This document shows positions 9,872 through 20,789 of a stretch of DNA of 64,000 nucleotides, one piece after another. The number at the start of each line of letters is the position of its first letter. Positions within the stretch are counted from its first letter, which is position 1. This DNA is from Porphyra umbilicalis (Eukaryota > Rhodophyta > Bangiophyceae > Bangiales > Bangiaceae). The stretch lies in NCBI GenBank assembly GCA_002049455.2, contig KV918793.1, positions 124,001 through 188,000 of the forward strand. Direction: 5' to 3'. The notes beneath the pieces are model-generated. The model saw only the letters and a program-made list of their open reading frames with translations. It did not search any database and was not told where the DNA came from. The position numbers and the translations under genes are program-made.

Positions 9872-11515
9872 TCAATGCGACGGCGTCAAGATCTGCCCTC
9901 TACCACCCAATTCGACGTCTGTCCACCCCTGGACGCAAGCTTCATTGCTTTTTGGAAACGGCGCAGAAAGAAGCGTCTTGTCGTACTGCTTCTGCGCCCA
10001 TTTTGTGCAAAGCGGCGACGACAAGAAGATGCAGCTGCCTCCGACGCCCACCTCGCATGCTGGTTGTAAGGCGGCTGCCAGCGCGGCTAGTGCCGGGGTT
10101 GTGGGTTGGGCGGGGCCGATCAGCGCGATGGGCGCGCCAGGACCGCCCGCGGTGCTCCTGCACCTGCTGCTGGGCGCTGACGCGACCGCCGTGGCCGTAC
10201 GTGGGGGGCCTTTGGTGCGCCTGGCGTTGCCAGATATTGGCGCTAGCGCGGCCAGCTCATTTGTTCGGTCTCCTATGCCGCCGGGCACTGTGTTCGTGAA
10301 CGGTGCAACCATGGATTGGATGACGTCGAGCGCTGCCAGCGCTTCATTGGCGGCTGGTGTCGGCTTTAGCGGTTCGAGCTGTGGCGCTCCTTCGGAGAAC
10401 AGAGATCTCCAATCTGGGGTGCCACCCGGGACAGCACGATTGGTGGACCGACCAAGCGCACCCCAAATCCCCGTTACGACCACGACGCTGGTGCCTGACC
10501 TCCCCACGACGGTTCGCACCGCGATATGTTGATCAAAGGCATGCATAATGCCATTGTCGATGGAGGCGCGAGTCATCGCAGGGCATAAAGAGTACCACAC
10601 CTCGTTTTGCCTCGTGTACAACGTCGTGCGTGAGATCCTGGGTATGATGGGTACGTGCACGGTCGCGCAAGAGTGCTTTGGGGAGGGGAATGTCGCCGAG
10701 AAAGAGTTGGTCGTGAAGGGATGGATGGGACAAAAAGAGGATATGCATGCCACAGAAGACACCGTGGACGCGGAGTGCGCCGAGGAGCGTACGTCTGAAT
10801 GCATCAATGACGACGAATAAACGGCACGTGTGCAATGGAGTGGGCGTACTGGGTCAAAACACACTTGGAAGTTTTCGTAAGGTAGACAATACCAGCAACG
10901 ACGACGTGCGAACAGTCTTTGAAACGTGGCCAGCACAAGAGAGACAAGGCTTGCAATCGGTCCCTCGCAACAACGAAAACGGCCGGTGAATGGGGCGTGC
11001 GTGGAAAGGTGAAAAGAAGAGTTAGACAGAGGCGCCCACACAGGAAGACGTTGAAGACAACCACATAGAGAGAAGACAACAAGCGGATGCATCCATGCCA
11101 GCCCCAAGCGGCAGCGCCATCCAAAAGCACACGCGCGCTCATCCTGCCACAAGGGTAGCCCTACTGTCCAGTGGCTGCACACCGCCGAGACTACTGGAAA
11201 CGCAAGTAAGTGGAACCTCGCCTCCTCCCCGACCTCCTCCGCCCCCCGCTCCGACCACAGAGTCGTCTCTGGCGGTAAAGAAGATGTACGGCTTCCCTGA
11301 AGCGGTTCTAGGCACCACGACGTTGGTTCGTCGCTCAGCCGAAGTAACCTCTTGATCAGCTCGGTCCGTCGAAGGAACTGCCCCGGAAGTCGACCCACAG
11401 TCCAGCATTTCCCCAACGGGAGGAAAGGGACGGCGTTCCCGCTGTCATTAAACCCCTCCTCAACCCGGACGCCGGCGGCCAAAGTAGCCGCCTCAAATGC
11501 GCCAAATATAGACAA
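9872..11515 (-). CDS. Hypothetical open frame, 547 codons
   Basis: A 547-codon frame without a stop in DNA of ordinary GC is unlikely by chance. It starts only with a TTG at 11515, and the first ATG is far inside, so a 5' exon may be missing (the DNA just upstream could hold a 3' splice site). The middle is rich in Cys, Trp, Leu and Phe (for example HWTVGLPLWQDE and CWYCLPYENFQVCFD). The C-terminal part is more regular: HIAVRTVVGRSGTSVVVVTGIWGALGRS, then Ala/Pro-rich sequence. I recognise no domain. A competing short + ORF at 10548-10820 has an acidic C-terminus, so the coding strand is not certain. Confidence 0.3.
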   Translation of the reverse strand: MSIFGAFEAATLAAGVRVEEGFNDSGNAVPFLPLGKCWTVGRLPGQFLRRTELIKRLLRLSDEPTSWCLEPLQGSRTSSLPPETTLWSERGAEEVGEEARFHLLAFPVVSAVCSHWTVGLPLWQDERACAFGWRCRLGLAWMHPLVVFSLCGCLQRLPVWAPLSNSSFHLSTHAPFTGRFRCCEGPIASLVSLVLATFQRLFARRRCWYCLPYENFQVCFDPVRPLHCTRAVYSSSLMHSDVRSSAHSASTVSSVACISSFCPIHPFTTNSFSATFPSPKHSCATVHVPIIPRISRTTLYTRQNEVWYSLCPAMTRASIDNGIMHAFDQHIAVRTVVGRSGTSVVVVTGIWGALGRSTNRAVPGGTPDWRSLFSEGAPQLEPLKPTPAANEALAALDVIQSMVAPFTNTVPGGIGDRTNELAALAPISGNARRTKGPPRTATAVASAPSSRCRSTAGGPGAPIALIGPAQPTTPALAALAAALQPACEVGVGGSCIFLSSPLCTKWAQKQYDKTLLSAPFPKSNEACVQGWTDVELGGRGQILTPSH

Positions 11516-12290
11516 CTTTCCAAAGCAAAAAGTTCAGACAAATGGTAGGGGGGTTGGGAAAACTACAGGGGAAGAGCCCCGCCCCCGACTATATCGCAAC
11601 TCTCCGAGATCCGGACAGGTCATTCCCGTGCTGGCCCGGATCGGGAGATTTTGGGGCGGCCCCGGGGGTATGCTGTCCACAGCTGAGAGGAAACGCCCGC
11701 TCCAACTCTGGAACCCCCGAACGCCACACAGGCCCCTCGTCGCGTGACGTGGCGTCCCTACCCGTCCCGCGATAACCCAGAGGAGGGGGGTCCGGCCCGG
11801 CCCCCTGGCCCGGTGCCGGCTGCAACCGCCTCCCCCCCCCCCACCCCTGCTCCTTATCCCAGAGGGGTTGTCGAGGTCGGTCCGCGGACTTGATCGGGCC
11901 CACGCCGCGCCTGCTCGGCGTGGCGCGCAGCCCGAGCCGGTGTCTGGTAGCCCCCACAGCCCCCGTGACGCACGCTGGCATCACCCCTCACCGTGGGCCC
12001 GCACGCACACTGCATTCTCATCCCCCCACCACGTGCGACTCCGCGACTCCTCCACACCACCCCGCGACGTAAGCCATCCGCGCTAGTTGACACGCAGTGT
12101 TCGCCGACTCGTTCATCCTCCCAACCAACGACGTGCCGTCCACCCCCCCCCCGTGGTGCCCGCCACTTCTTCCTTATGTTGGCCCGCGGGGGCCCCCTTC
12201 CCCCAATCTTCCACCACGTGGTTACCTTCACCCCCCTCGTCGGACTGAGGACCCGTCGGCCTCCTGACCAAGAGGTATCCGCCTCTGCGT
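11516..12290. other. Intergenic, GC-rich, no firm gene
   Basis: The + strand carries Pro/Arg-rich short ORFs. The minus strand carries part of a 384-codon frame (11854-13008) that looks like the antisense of the + coding-like stretch to its right. No gene is supported. Confidence 0.4.
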
Positions 12291-13074
12291 CGTCCTCCGC
12301 GACGGCTGAAGAGGAGATGAGGTACTCCACCGCCGTGGGCGCCCTGCCCATGCTTTCCGACCCGTCGAAGTGGGTGCCGGCGTAAGAGCGCGAGCATGCC
12401 TTATGAGCGTAGCAGACACGCAGCCCGACGCGACTTTCCGGGGCATCGACCCGGTGCGCCCCGCCAACCCGTTCGCCAAGCAGATCGTCGCCAAGCCGCA
12501 CGCCCTCGTACCTTCCCTGGACGACCGAGCTTCGTCGAAAAGCGTCGTGCGACGTAGCCGCGAGGTTAGCTACCCTCGGTCCTACCTCGTCTTTATGGAT
12601 GACCCCCTTGTGAGCCCACCTCTGGTGCCGACCTTTGTCCACATCTTGACGTGCCCTCCGTATGTTTCCGATGCGGAGGGCTGCACGACGGTTCAGTTGA
12701 CGACGGCCCGCAACCACCGGGCTGGGCTCACCGGCCACCTCGTTGCCTGGGACCACGCGAAGTCCTCGAGCTGCGCCACGGCGACCCGCTCGCGGTTCTA
12801 CTTGCCGGCCCCCGCGTGCTTGTCCGGGGTCGAGGTCCCGTACAACTGCATGGTAGAGCTCCCGTGGATGCGCGCGTACGCCATGGACGACCTCTACGCG
12901 GGGCGGCGCACCCCGTGGGCCCTCTTCCGCAGCGAGTGGGCCCTCGCAGCCGCCGTTTTTCTTCTCGAGACCTTCCCCACCAGCCAGGTCTTGTGGCGGT
13001 TCCCCCATAGACTACTCTATTGGATCCGTTCCGTTGGGCTATTTAACATTTTCGTCAACGCCGCGGGTCCCGAC
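12291..13074 (+). pseudogene. Gag-like coding remnant of an older LTR-type element, interrupted by later insertions
   Basis: The + strand has good coding composition. Near its start is a LPMLSDPSKWVPA segment of the kind seen at the beginning of LTR-retroelement gag proteins. Further on is a hydrophobic, Trp-rich region (VELPWMRAYAMDD, FRSEWALAAAVFLLETF). A hAT element is inserted at its right edge (13075). Similar coding-like + sequence reappears beyond that element and again beyond the copia copy, so two later insertions appear to lie in one older unit. I treat it as a broken fossil. The family call is weak; an unknown host gene is the alternative. Confidence 0.35.
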
Positions 13075-13923
13075 CAGGGATTGGTGAAATCTGAGAAAAT
13101 GTCAGTACTCCGATACAATCCATGGAAGTATAAAATGATTGCAAACCGGGCTCGTGACAATACCGAAAACTCAATTACGGAATAGATGATAATTTCTGCA
13201 GAAGATCACGAGCCATATCGGATTGAGCATTCGCAACGATCTAAAATAAAATCCGATTGCGACATTCGATAAGATTGTGACTCTCCTGGCATCGCGAGCG
13301 GGATGGGGAACAAAGAGCGATCGGCCGGAGAGGCGACTTCCCTGAATCTGTCGCCATCTGGTGCCCTCGGCAGGACTGTCAGAAACACGTGTGCTGGAGG
13401 CTGGAACCAGTTCGCGCTGGCCTCATTACACAGCGTCGCATCAGCAGTCGAGATACATATTGCAACGATATCAATTCTGGCCCATGGGAGCGAGAGCAAC
13501 CTGCAGTCCGCACAACTGCTGATTTGCCGAGAGCTCATATCCGGCGCAATGGATGACTGCCGTACATCTGTTCAGCACAGTTCTTCTCGTCGGGATCGGC
13601 CGTAGTTCAGGAGACTGCACTAACTGTGCTTGCACGAATGGGACAGGTGGCTTGTTTGACAATTCGATTGCACGTCCGAATATGAATCTCTAGGCGCCAC
13701 TGCCGCTATCGTTATCACCGATATTCTTTCCTGATAAAGCGGAGTGTCCCAAGTCCGATCTGAGTACTGTCTGTTCCGGCACAAGGGCTCCGATAAGGAC
13801 GGCTCTACTCTTTTCGCTCCGAGTTGCGTACATTACGAGCTTCCAGCTTCAGCCCATTTCCCGGATGGATACGAGTATCCTGTGCGGATATATCCTGCAA
13901 GGATTTATCCTCACCAACTCCTG
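13075..13923. mobile_element. Non-autonomous hAT element, 849 bp
   Basis: Begins CAGGGATTGGTGA; the reverse complement of its end reads CAGGAGTTGGTGA, so 11 of 13 bases match. The flanks are GTCCCGAC (13067-13074) and GTCTCGAC (13924-13931), an 8-bp duplication with one mismatch. Near the right end are GTGCGGATATATCC and GGATTTATCC, shared with the element at 8827-9782. No transposase frame is visible. The diverged duplication suggests it is older than the 8827 copy. It lies inside a gag-like coding remnant. Confidence 0.85.
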
Positions 13924-14313
13924 GTCTCGACGCGGAGGCGACGGCCATCCTCGGGGCGCCATTGGACCTCGCAAGCCAGCTACCCAACACGGAAGTCTTC
14001 CGCCAGCGTCTCCGCGCCCGTAGTACCGACCGCCGGGACTGTAAAGGTTGGGTCTGGGCGGCCCTCGAGGTGGAAGACAATGGGACGCGCGCCAAGGTCG
14101 CCGAAGATCTCCTCCCCTTCTACCTGCCGTACACCGTAGACATCCTCGAAGCGCATGTCTACGGCCCCGCCCGTGGGGGTTGGGCCGCCGCCGTCTCGGC
14201 CGCCCGCAGTCCGCGTTACCCCGGGGGTGGGACCGTGCCGCCTGCTTCCTCCGTGGTGGCCGGCGCCACGGGATCGATCTTGCCGGGTCCTTCGCTTCCT
14301 GTCACGCCCGCCG

Positions 14314-14318
14314 CCCCC
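14314..14318. repeat. Left target-site duplication (CCCCC) of the copia element
   Basis: Five C bases lie directly before the left LTR, and five C bases (20312-20316) lie directly after the right LTR. Five base pairs is the usual size for Ty1/copia. Because the word is all C, part of the match could be chance. Confidence 0.7.
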
Positions 14319-14716
14319 TGTTGAGGCAGCCGCCCAAGCCCGCGCAGGTAAGTTGGTATTACAACGGACTGCCTGACTAATATCAGGAGTAATTTCGCGG
14401 TCATCGGCTTGTTTGGCTGTGTCATTGACATGCATTGCTGTATGTGTGCGATGTAGTTGCTGGTTCTTGTATATCGAGGGCAGCTTACTTTAGAGATGAG
14501 CTCTTGGAGATTCTCGTGGGCTCCTCGAGGGGCATAGCGATTTTCGGGGTGGTGAGAGAATGCACCATTCAAGGGAGGGAGCACTGCGCTGGCGGCGGGT
14601 GCCCCGGCAGGACGTGGTGAGAGAGGCACACGAAGGAGCTCAGAGCCTGCTGGTATTGCGCCTCAGATCACCTTTGAGTACAGTAACGCACTCACCCAAC
14701 TGCCGCTCACTTTACA
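14319..14716 (+). repeat. Left LTR of the copia element, 398 bp
   Basis: Starts TGTTGAGGCAGCC and ends CACTTTACA, so it has TG...CA ends. The next bases (GGTTATGGGCCCAGATG) are where a primer-binding site would lie. The same 398-bp sequence recurs at 19914-20311. Confidence 0.92.
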
Positions 14717-17700
14717 GGTTATGGGCCCAGATGTCGCTGGTGGTCATCGTCGTCTTCCCTGCGGTCCCTGATTGGACGACATTGCTCGGGTCGCGGTGTG
14801 TTTCGGCGTCGCTCGGGCGGATACCGCCGTCAGCGTCATCAGTGCGGCGCTTTGCTGCGCCGCAGTTGTCAACATGTCAGATCACGGCCGGTTTGGCGTC
14901 CAGCGGTTCGCCCAGCTGGACGACGACCACAAGGTGTGGGCAGCGTACGAGCGTGCGCAGCTCAAGAAGGAGAATCTCTTGGCGGCGGTCCTGACGGACT
15001 GACCTGCATCTTCGTCTTTCGACAAGAAGTCCGACCCGGCGGTTAACGCGTGGGACGCCATGAACGATGCGACGCTGGCGCCCATCCACATGTCGGTTAA
15101 GACCGTGCATCTCAACACAGTCACGGTGTCGCACACGGCCAAGGAGGGGTTGGACGCGCTCAAGGTCATGTTCAAGGCGCGTGACAACGCGCAGGTGCTG
15201 CGACTCATCTACGAGCTGAGCAGCCTGAAGAAGGGCGACAACGAGAACATCATCAAGTTCGCGTCGCGCGCCAAGATGATCCGAGACGAGCTTGCCATGA
15301 TCGGCAACGCGGTGGACGATGGCACGCTTGCGCTGCGTGTCCTGGCAGGTCTCCCGGCAGAGTACGGGATGCTCAGGACGGTCTTGGAGAACAAGGACAC
15401 CAAGCTTGTTTTCTCGGACGTGACAACTAAGCTGCTTCAAGTGGAGCAGCGGAGCATCATTTTCGCCCCGTCCGAGCCCTCTGGCAGTGTTTAGTCACGA
15501 GCCTTTCCGGCAGTGGCGCACAAGAAGTCGTTCGAAAAGAATTCGGTCTTGTGTTTCTACTGCAACATGAACGGCCACGTGCAGCGCCACTGCTACAAGT
15601 AGAAGGCGGACGAGGTCAAGGGCAACGGCAAACGCGGCTGTGGTGGTCGTGAAGGCGGCCACGGCGGCAGGCCCCATGGGGGTGCCGCTCTGGCCTACAC
15701 TGCTTCTACTGACAATGACGGGGGCAGTAAGGCTCACGGGAGCACACGCGGGTTCATCAACCTGGACGCTCGACTGTGGCGGAACCAATCACGTGGCCGC
15801 CGCGAATAATGGTTTCACCGTCCGGACGGCAAAAAGCGGGGCCGAGATCACCTTGGCCAACGGCGATAAGGTGCCCATTAAGGGACACGGCCACGTCGCC
15901 ATGGACGTTGGCAAAGGAAGCACAAACACGCGCATGGTGCGCGGGGACACCATGCTCGTTTCGAACCTGACCAGCAACCTGCTGTCTGTTCGAGCGTTCG
16001 ACCGCAAGCGAGGTGCGGTGTTGTTCGTCGACAACGCCTGTTACATCCTCAGCAACGGGGATGCAGTTCGCTCGAGCGGAGTGCTCGACAAGGATTCGGT
16101 GGTCAGCAAGGTGAACGACCTGGAGCAGTACGTGCTCAACGTGACGCCAGTCAAGGTGTCGGCGAACACGGCGTCCACGCGAACAGCTGGGGAGGCGGAG
16201 CTGGGCACCGTCGTTTCAACCACTTGCGGTTGAAGAATCTCAAGCGCGTGGCCACAATGGTCGATGGCATGCCGTCGTCAGTGGCAGACGCCAAGCGCGT
16301 TATTGGTACTGTGCGTGTGCCGTGCGTGGACGCCAAGATGGTTCATTCGCCGAGCCCGCGCTCGTCGACAGCGATGATCAAGTGCGAACTGGTGCACACC
16401 GTCATTGGTGGCCCGCTCAATGAGTCGTTGGGTGGTTCCATCTACTTCATGACGGCGCCGGAGGACTCCACGGGCTTCATCACGTCAATGCCCATCAAGA
16501 CAAAAGGGATGGCCTCGGACGTGCTCAAGAGGCGTATCAAGCAGCTTGAGACTCTGACGGGGGCCAAGGTCAAGCGCGTCCGTCACGATGATGCCAAGGA
16601 GTACGTCACCAAGAACCTCAAGGCGTGGTACGAGGAGAAGAGCATCACGTCGGAGATGACGGCGCCGTACAAGTCACAGCAAAACGGCAAAGCGGAGCGA
16701 CTGAACCGCACGCTGATGGAGCGCGTGCGTGCTGCTCTGCTCGATGTCGGAGCAAACGAAGAACTGTCGGCTGAGGCGTTGGCCTCCGTGGTCAATGTGC
16801 TCAACCGGTCCCCAAAGGCGGGGCTGGACGTGACACAGCTGGAGGCCCTAACGGGTCGTCGCTCCAACGTCGCCGGATTCCGCGTCTGGAGGAGTCGTGC
16901 GTGGGCGCTCAAACCCAAGAAGCAGCAACGCAAGCTGGAGCCTAGGACTGACGTTGGCCGCTTTGTCGGCTACACTGTCTGTGGCAAGGCTTAAGGCATC
17001 CTCGAGGACGAGATGAGCCAATGCTTCGAGCGTCGAGACGTGCTGATGGAGGAGAACCCGGCTGAGGTGGAGGCTTCAGCAGACGGGTCAAGCGCTGGTC
17101 CCAGGCTGATTGCGTACTGCGACGGCGACAAGGATGACACCACGAAAGGGGCAATGGACATGCTCGACGCTGAAGGCAGGCGATACAACGAGTGTGCCCC
17201 CTACGAAACCTCTGACAGTGAAGACAAAGTCGGTCCTCCCTCCTTTGCCGAAGATATCGAGAAGGAAGACGAGGACGGCCCCGACGGCTCGACACCGGCG
17301 GTCGGTCAAAGACCCGCTACTCGTGACAGCGCCACACCTGGCCCTGGTCGCTCAAAGCGAAATCCAGCACGCAAGGTAACATGGTGGGAGAAGGAACTTG
17401 AGGCGTAATTGGCAAGCGGTGTGAAGAGTGCGGCTGAGTCGGGCTGCGACCTGCACAAGCCCCCGGCAAGCGAGAAGGAGGCGCTTTCTCGTTCTGATTG
17501 GCCGAGGTGGAAGCAGGACATCAAAGAGAAGGTGGCAGCACACAAGAAGCTTGGCACCTGGTCCAAGATTAAGGTGAACAACAAGAAGCACAAGGCCGTC
17601 GAGACGCGATTCGTGTTCGAAATCAAGCACAACGCTGAGGGCAAGATGACGCGCTACAAGGTCCGCCGCGTGGCCCAAGATTTGAACCAAGTGTCGGGGC

Positions 17701-19300
17701 GGGACTTCGATGAGACATGGGTGCCGGTGCCAACCGCGGCTACGACACAAGATGTCTTTGCTGTGGCTGCAGAAACGGCCTGAAAAACTCACCATGTCGA
17801 TGTCAAGACGGCATTCCGCAGCACCAAGATGGACAAGGAGATGTACGTCAAACTTCTCGACGGTGTCGATCCGAAGGAGTTGCCGGAGATCTGACGGCTG
17901 AATCTGGCACTGTACGGGACAAAGTAGGCGGGGCGGCTGAGAGGCATCAAGCTCGACAAAGAGCTCAAGCAGATGGGGGCGGTTCGGGTCAAGGTAGACC
18001 CGTGCCTCTACGAGTGGTGCCCCCCCGTACACGGGCGCGAACTCATCCTCGTGTATGTCGACGACCTCATTGTGGCGGACGAGAAGCTGGCCGGGGTCGA
18101 CAGGGTCAAGCGCTTCGTGTCTGCCAACTGTGAGGTGCGCGACATGGCGGAGGTCACGGACTCCCTCGGCATGAAGGTCATGCGTAACCGGGCGACCAAG
18201 ACTTTGACGTTAAACAACTCGGGGCACACCTTGACGCTGCTCAAGGCGCGTGAGATGGGCAAGGCGACGCCAGAAAAGACGCCGATGGCGACGGGGGTCA
18301 AGCTGACCAAGATAGGGAGAAGACTGCTGTCGAAGGGAAACCGCTACGCCGAGTTGGTTGGCTCGCTCCTCTAACTGTCTACCACGACGAGGCCAGACAT
18401 CTCCTTTGCCGTGGGGGTGCTGTCGCGCTTCATGTCTTGCCCGAAGGAGGACCACATGCGCGCGGCTAAGGGGTGTCTGCGCTACTTGCGCGGGACGACT
18501 CGCCTGGTGGTGGTCTACTGCGGTAGCGAGCCGTTGCAAGAGTTCGTCGACGCCGAATGGGTCGGCGACATCTACGGTCGTCGGTCGACAATTGGCTTCG
18601 TCTTCACCTGCAATAGCAGGCCGATTGCGTGGGCCAGCAAGCGCCAGTCGACGATGGCGACCTCGACGGTCGAGGCCGAGTACGTGGCCGCCGCAATGGT
18701 GTCCAAGGAGGCGCTGTGGCTACGCAAGCTGCTGTTGGCTCCGGGCGTCGACGGCGGAGCCGTGCGGATGGGGGAGGACAACCAGTTCTGCCTGGCGCTT
18801 GGCACCGACGCGTAAGCGACGGGGCGGACTAAGCACGTGGACGTGGCCTTCCACATGGTTCGTGAATACCAAGCACGCGGAGAGGTGGCCTTCTACTCCC
18901 TCTCGAGCGCCGAAATGCCGGCGGATGAGCTGACCAAGTCGCTGCCGTCACCGACGCTCACGGCTTTCGGAACTTCCGTCGGGAATGGTGAAAACCTGGG
19001 CGCGGCTGCGCGGGGCGCCGGGCTTGGTCACCCCCTGTTGGGGGAGCGCTGAGGCCCCATGGCGTCACTGGAGGCGTCCAGTGGCGCAGCCCCGGTCTCG
19101 CAGCAGCAACCTTCGTCGGCCCTGCTGCGGGCCGGTGCCGGCCGTAGACGGAAGCGCTACCACCCACCTGCTTTAAGCCGGCAATCGGGAGCGGTTGCCT
19201 CGGGCGGAAGGCCGGTTGGGACCGTCATGGGTCGCTCTGGCGTTACTGGGGCCCAAAAGTTGCGCATCCGCTGGTTCGCGGCGATCGCCCGAGTCGATTT

Positions 19301-19530
19301 GGTCTCAGTCGATTTTGCGTGATTTCGGCCTGGAGCTGTAGGCCTGCAACTCCGTCGGGTCGAGTCGATTCTGGTGAGTTCGATTTCTTTGCGGTCTTGG
19401 GCCCGCATCTGAAAGTCTCTAGCTTCGGGCCAAGTCGGACGGTCGGGCCCGAATCAAATTGGTCCAAGTCGATTTCGACCGATTTTGGCCTGGAGCTGTA
19501 GGCCTACAGCTCCGTCGCGTCGAGCCGACT
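19301..19530. repeat. Duplicated 70-bp segment in the copia 3' non-coding region
   Basis: Positions 19301-19370 and 19461-19530 are about 80-85% alike. Both contain GGCCTGGAGCTGTAGGCCT, which itself holds inverted AGGCC/GGCCT words. The copies are 160 bp apart, between the RNase H region and the right LTR. The function is unknown. Confidence 0.75.
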
Positions 19531-19913
19531 TTCGGCAAAGTCGATGAGCCACGTTGAGAGCATCTCCACCAATGGAGCCAACCGTCCAACCCAACGGCCA
19601 CGTGTGCGCAACGTGTGGCGCAGTCACTGGCTTTCCAAAGGCAGAGCCAAAACTAAGCAGATCACGTCTCAAACTTGGGCTCGCCTCGATGTCTCAGGCG
19701 GTGGGCCTCTTTTGTGGCACGCCAGTATTCCCACAGACGCACTACAGAGAATCTCCATGATTGCCTGATCGTCTCGCAACTGCCTGCAAGCCACGGGAAT
19801 CGACTTGAGCAATATCTCGCCTGCGGAATTTGGTGGGAGATGTCGCCCTGGTCGGGACGGGTTATGGCCGCGCTGTGGCGTGCAAGGTGCGGCCTGTGGA
19901 GTGCTGGGGGGAG

Positions 19914-20311
19914 TGTTGAGGCATCCCCCCAAGGCCGCGCAGGTAAGTTGGAGTAACCACGGACTGCCTGAAAAATTCCAGGAGTACTTCTGCGGTCATT
20001 GGCTTGTTTGGCTGTGCCATTGAGATGCATTGCTGTATGTGTGTGGTGTAATTGCTTGTTCTTGTGTATGGAGGGCAGCTCACTTTGGAGCTGAGCTCGA
20101 GGAGATTCTCGTGGGCTCCTCGAGGAGCATCGCGATTTTTGGAGTGGTGAAGGCATACACCGTCCAAGGGAGGGGACACTACGCTGGCGGCGGGTGTCCC
20201 GGCAGGACGTGGCGAGAGAGACACACTGAGAGGTGAAAAGCCTGCTGGCTGCGCACCTCAGACCGCTCTCGTGTAAAGTAACGCACGCACCCAACTACCG
20301 CTCATTTGACA
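19914..20311 (+). repeat. Right LTR of the copia element, 398 bp
   Basis: Starts TGTTGAGGCATCC and ends CATTTGACA. It is preceded by the purine-rich stretch GGGGGGAG, a good polypurine tract. It matches the left LTR along its whole length. Confidence 0.92.
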
Positions 20312-20316
20312 CCCCC

Positions 20317-20784
20317 TCCGTGGACACCTCCGGGGGTAGCCACATCGTCTCGCTCGACCCCGGGGAACACCGTGACATGCCCGACGCCGCCTTCGACCAA
20401 CTGGACCACACAACCTCGGATCGCGTTCCGCAGGGGTTGGCGCGCGTGGTGGCTGGTGACCCCGGAGAACTCCGCGGCTACACCATGGGGACCTTGGTGA
20501 CCGGCTTGTGCCACATTGTGGTTTCCCTTGGCAGCTCGATCGCCCGGTGGGTCCGTGACAGCCCCTGGGTGCCACCCAGTCTGGTGAAGGAGCTGCTCCA
20601 AATCGTGGGTCGGCGCAATACCCGCGCGATTCTCCTCCGTGAGGTCGGCGTGGCCGCCGGTGGGGCCAACCGCCGTCAGCAGTACCAGCGCGACCGCGAC
20701 GTCTACCACGAAGAGCCGCCGGCGCAGCGCCCCCGTAGTATGCCCGGCCACGGGTGGAGTGGACCTTCGTCGGGCCATCGTTGA
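20317..20784 (+). pseudogene. Further gag-like coding remnant beyond the copia insertion
   Basis: An open + frame with coding-like composition (for example LVTGLCHIVVSLGSSIARWV and VPPSLVKELLQIVG) begins directly after the copia target duplication and stops near 20784. By position and composition it seems to belong to the same older unit as 12291-13074. Treated as a fossil; the family is uncertain. Confidence 0.3.
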
Positions 20785-20789
20785 CCAAG

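Larger units (their letters stand above)
14319..20311 (+). mobile_element. Ty1/copia LTR retrotransposon, full-length fossil, broken
   Basis: Both LTRs are present, and the internal parts are in copia order on the + strand: a gag region from about 14,874 with a CX2CX4HX4C zinc knuckle near 15,560; a protease-like DCGGTNHV near 15,773; an integrase region about 16,380-16,990; reverse transcriptase about 17,510-18,370 with YVDD near 18,055; and RNase H about 18,470-18,950. Integrase before reverse transcriptase marks Ty1/copia (Pseudoviridae). The reading frame is broken in about eight places, so this is a dead copy. The two LTRs are about 85-90% identical by eye, pointing to an old insertion. 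It sits inside an older gag-like coding remnant. Confidence 0.95.

Noticed and set aside
11854-13008. A 384-codon minus-strand frame
   Set aside because: It lies antisense to a + stretch with better amino-acid composition and shows no motif.
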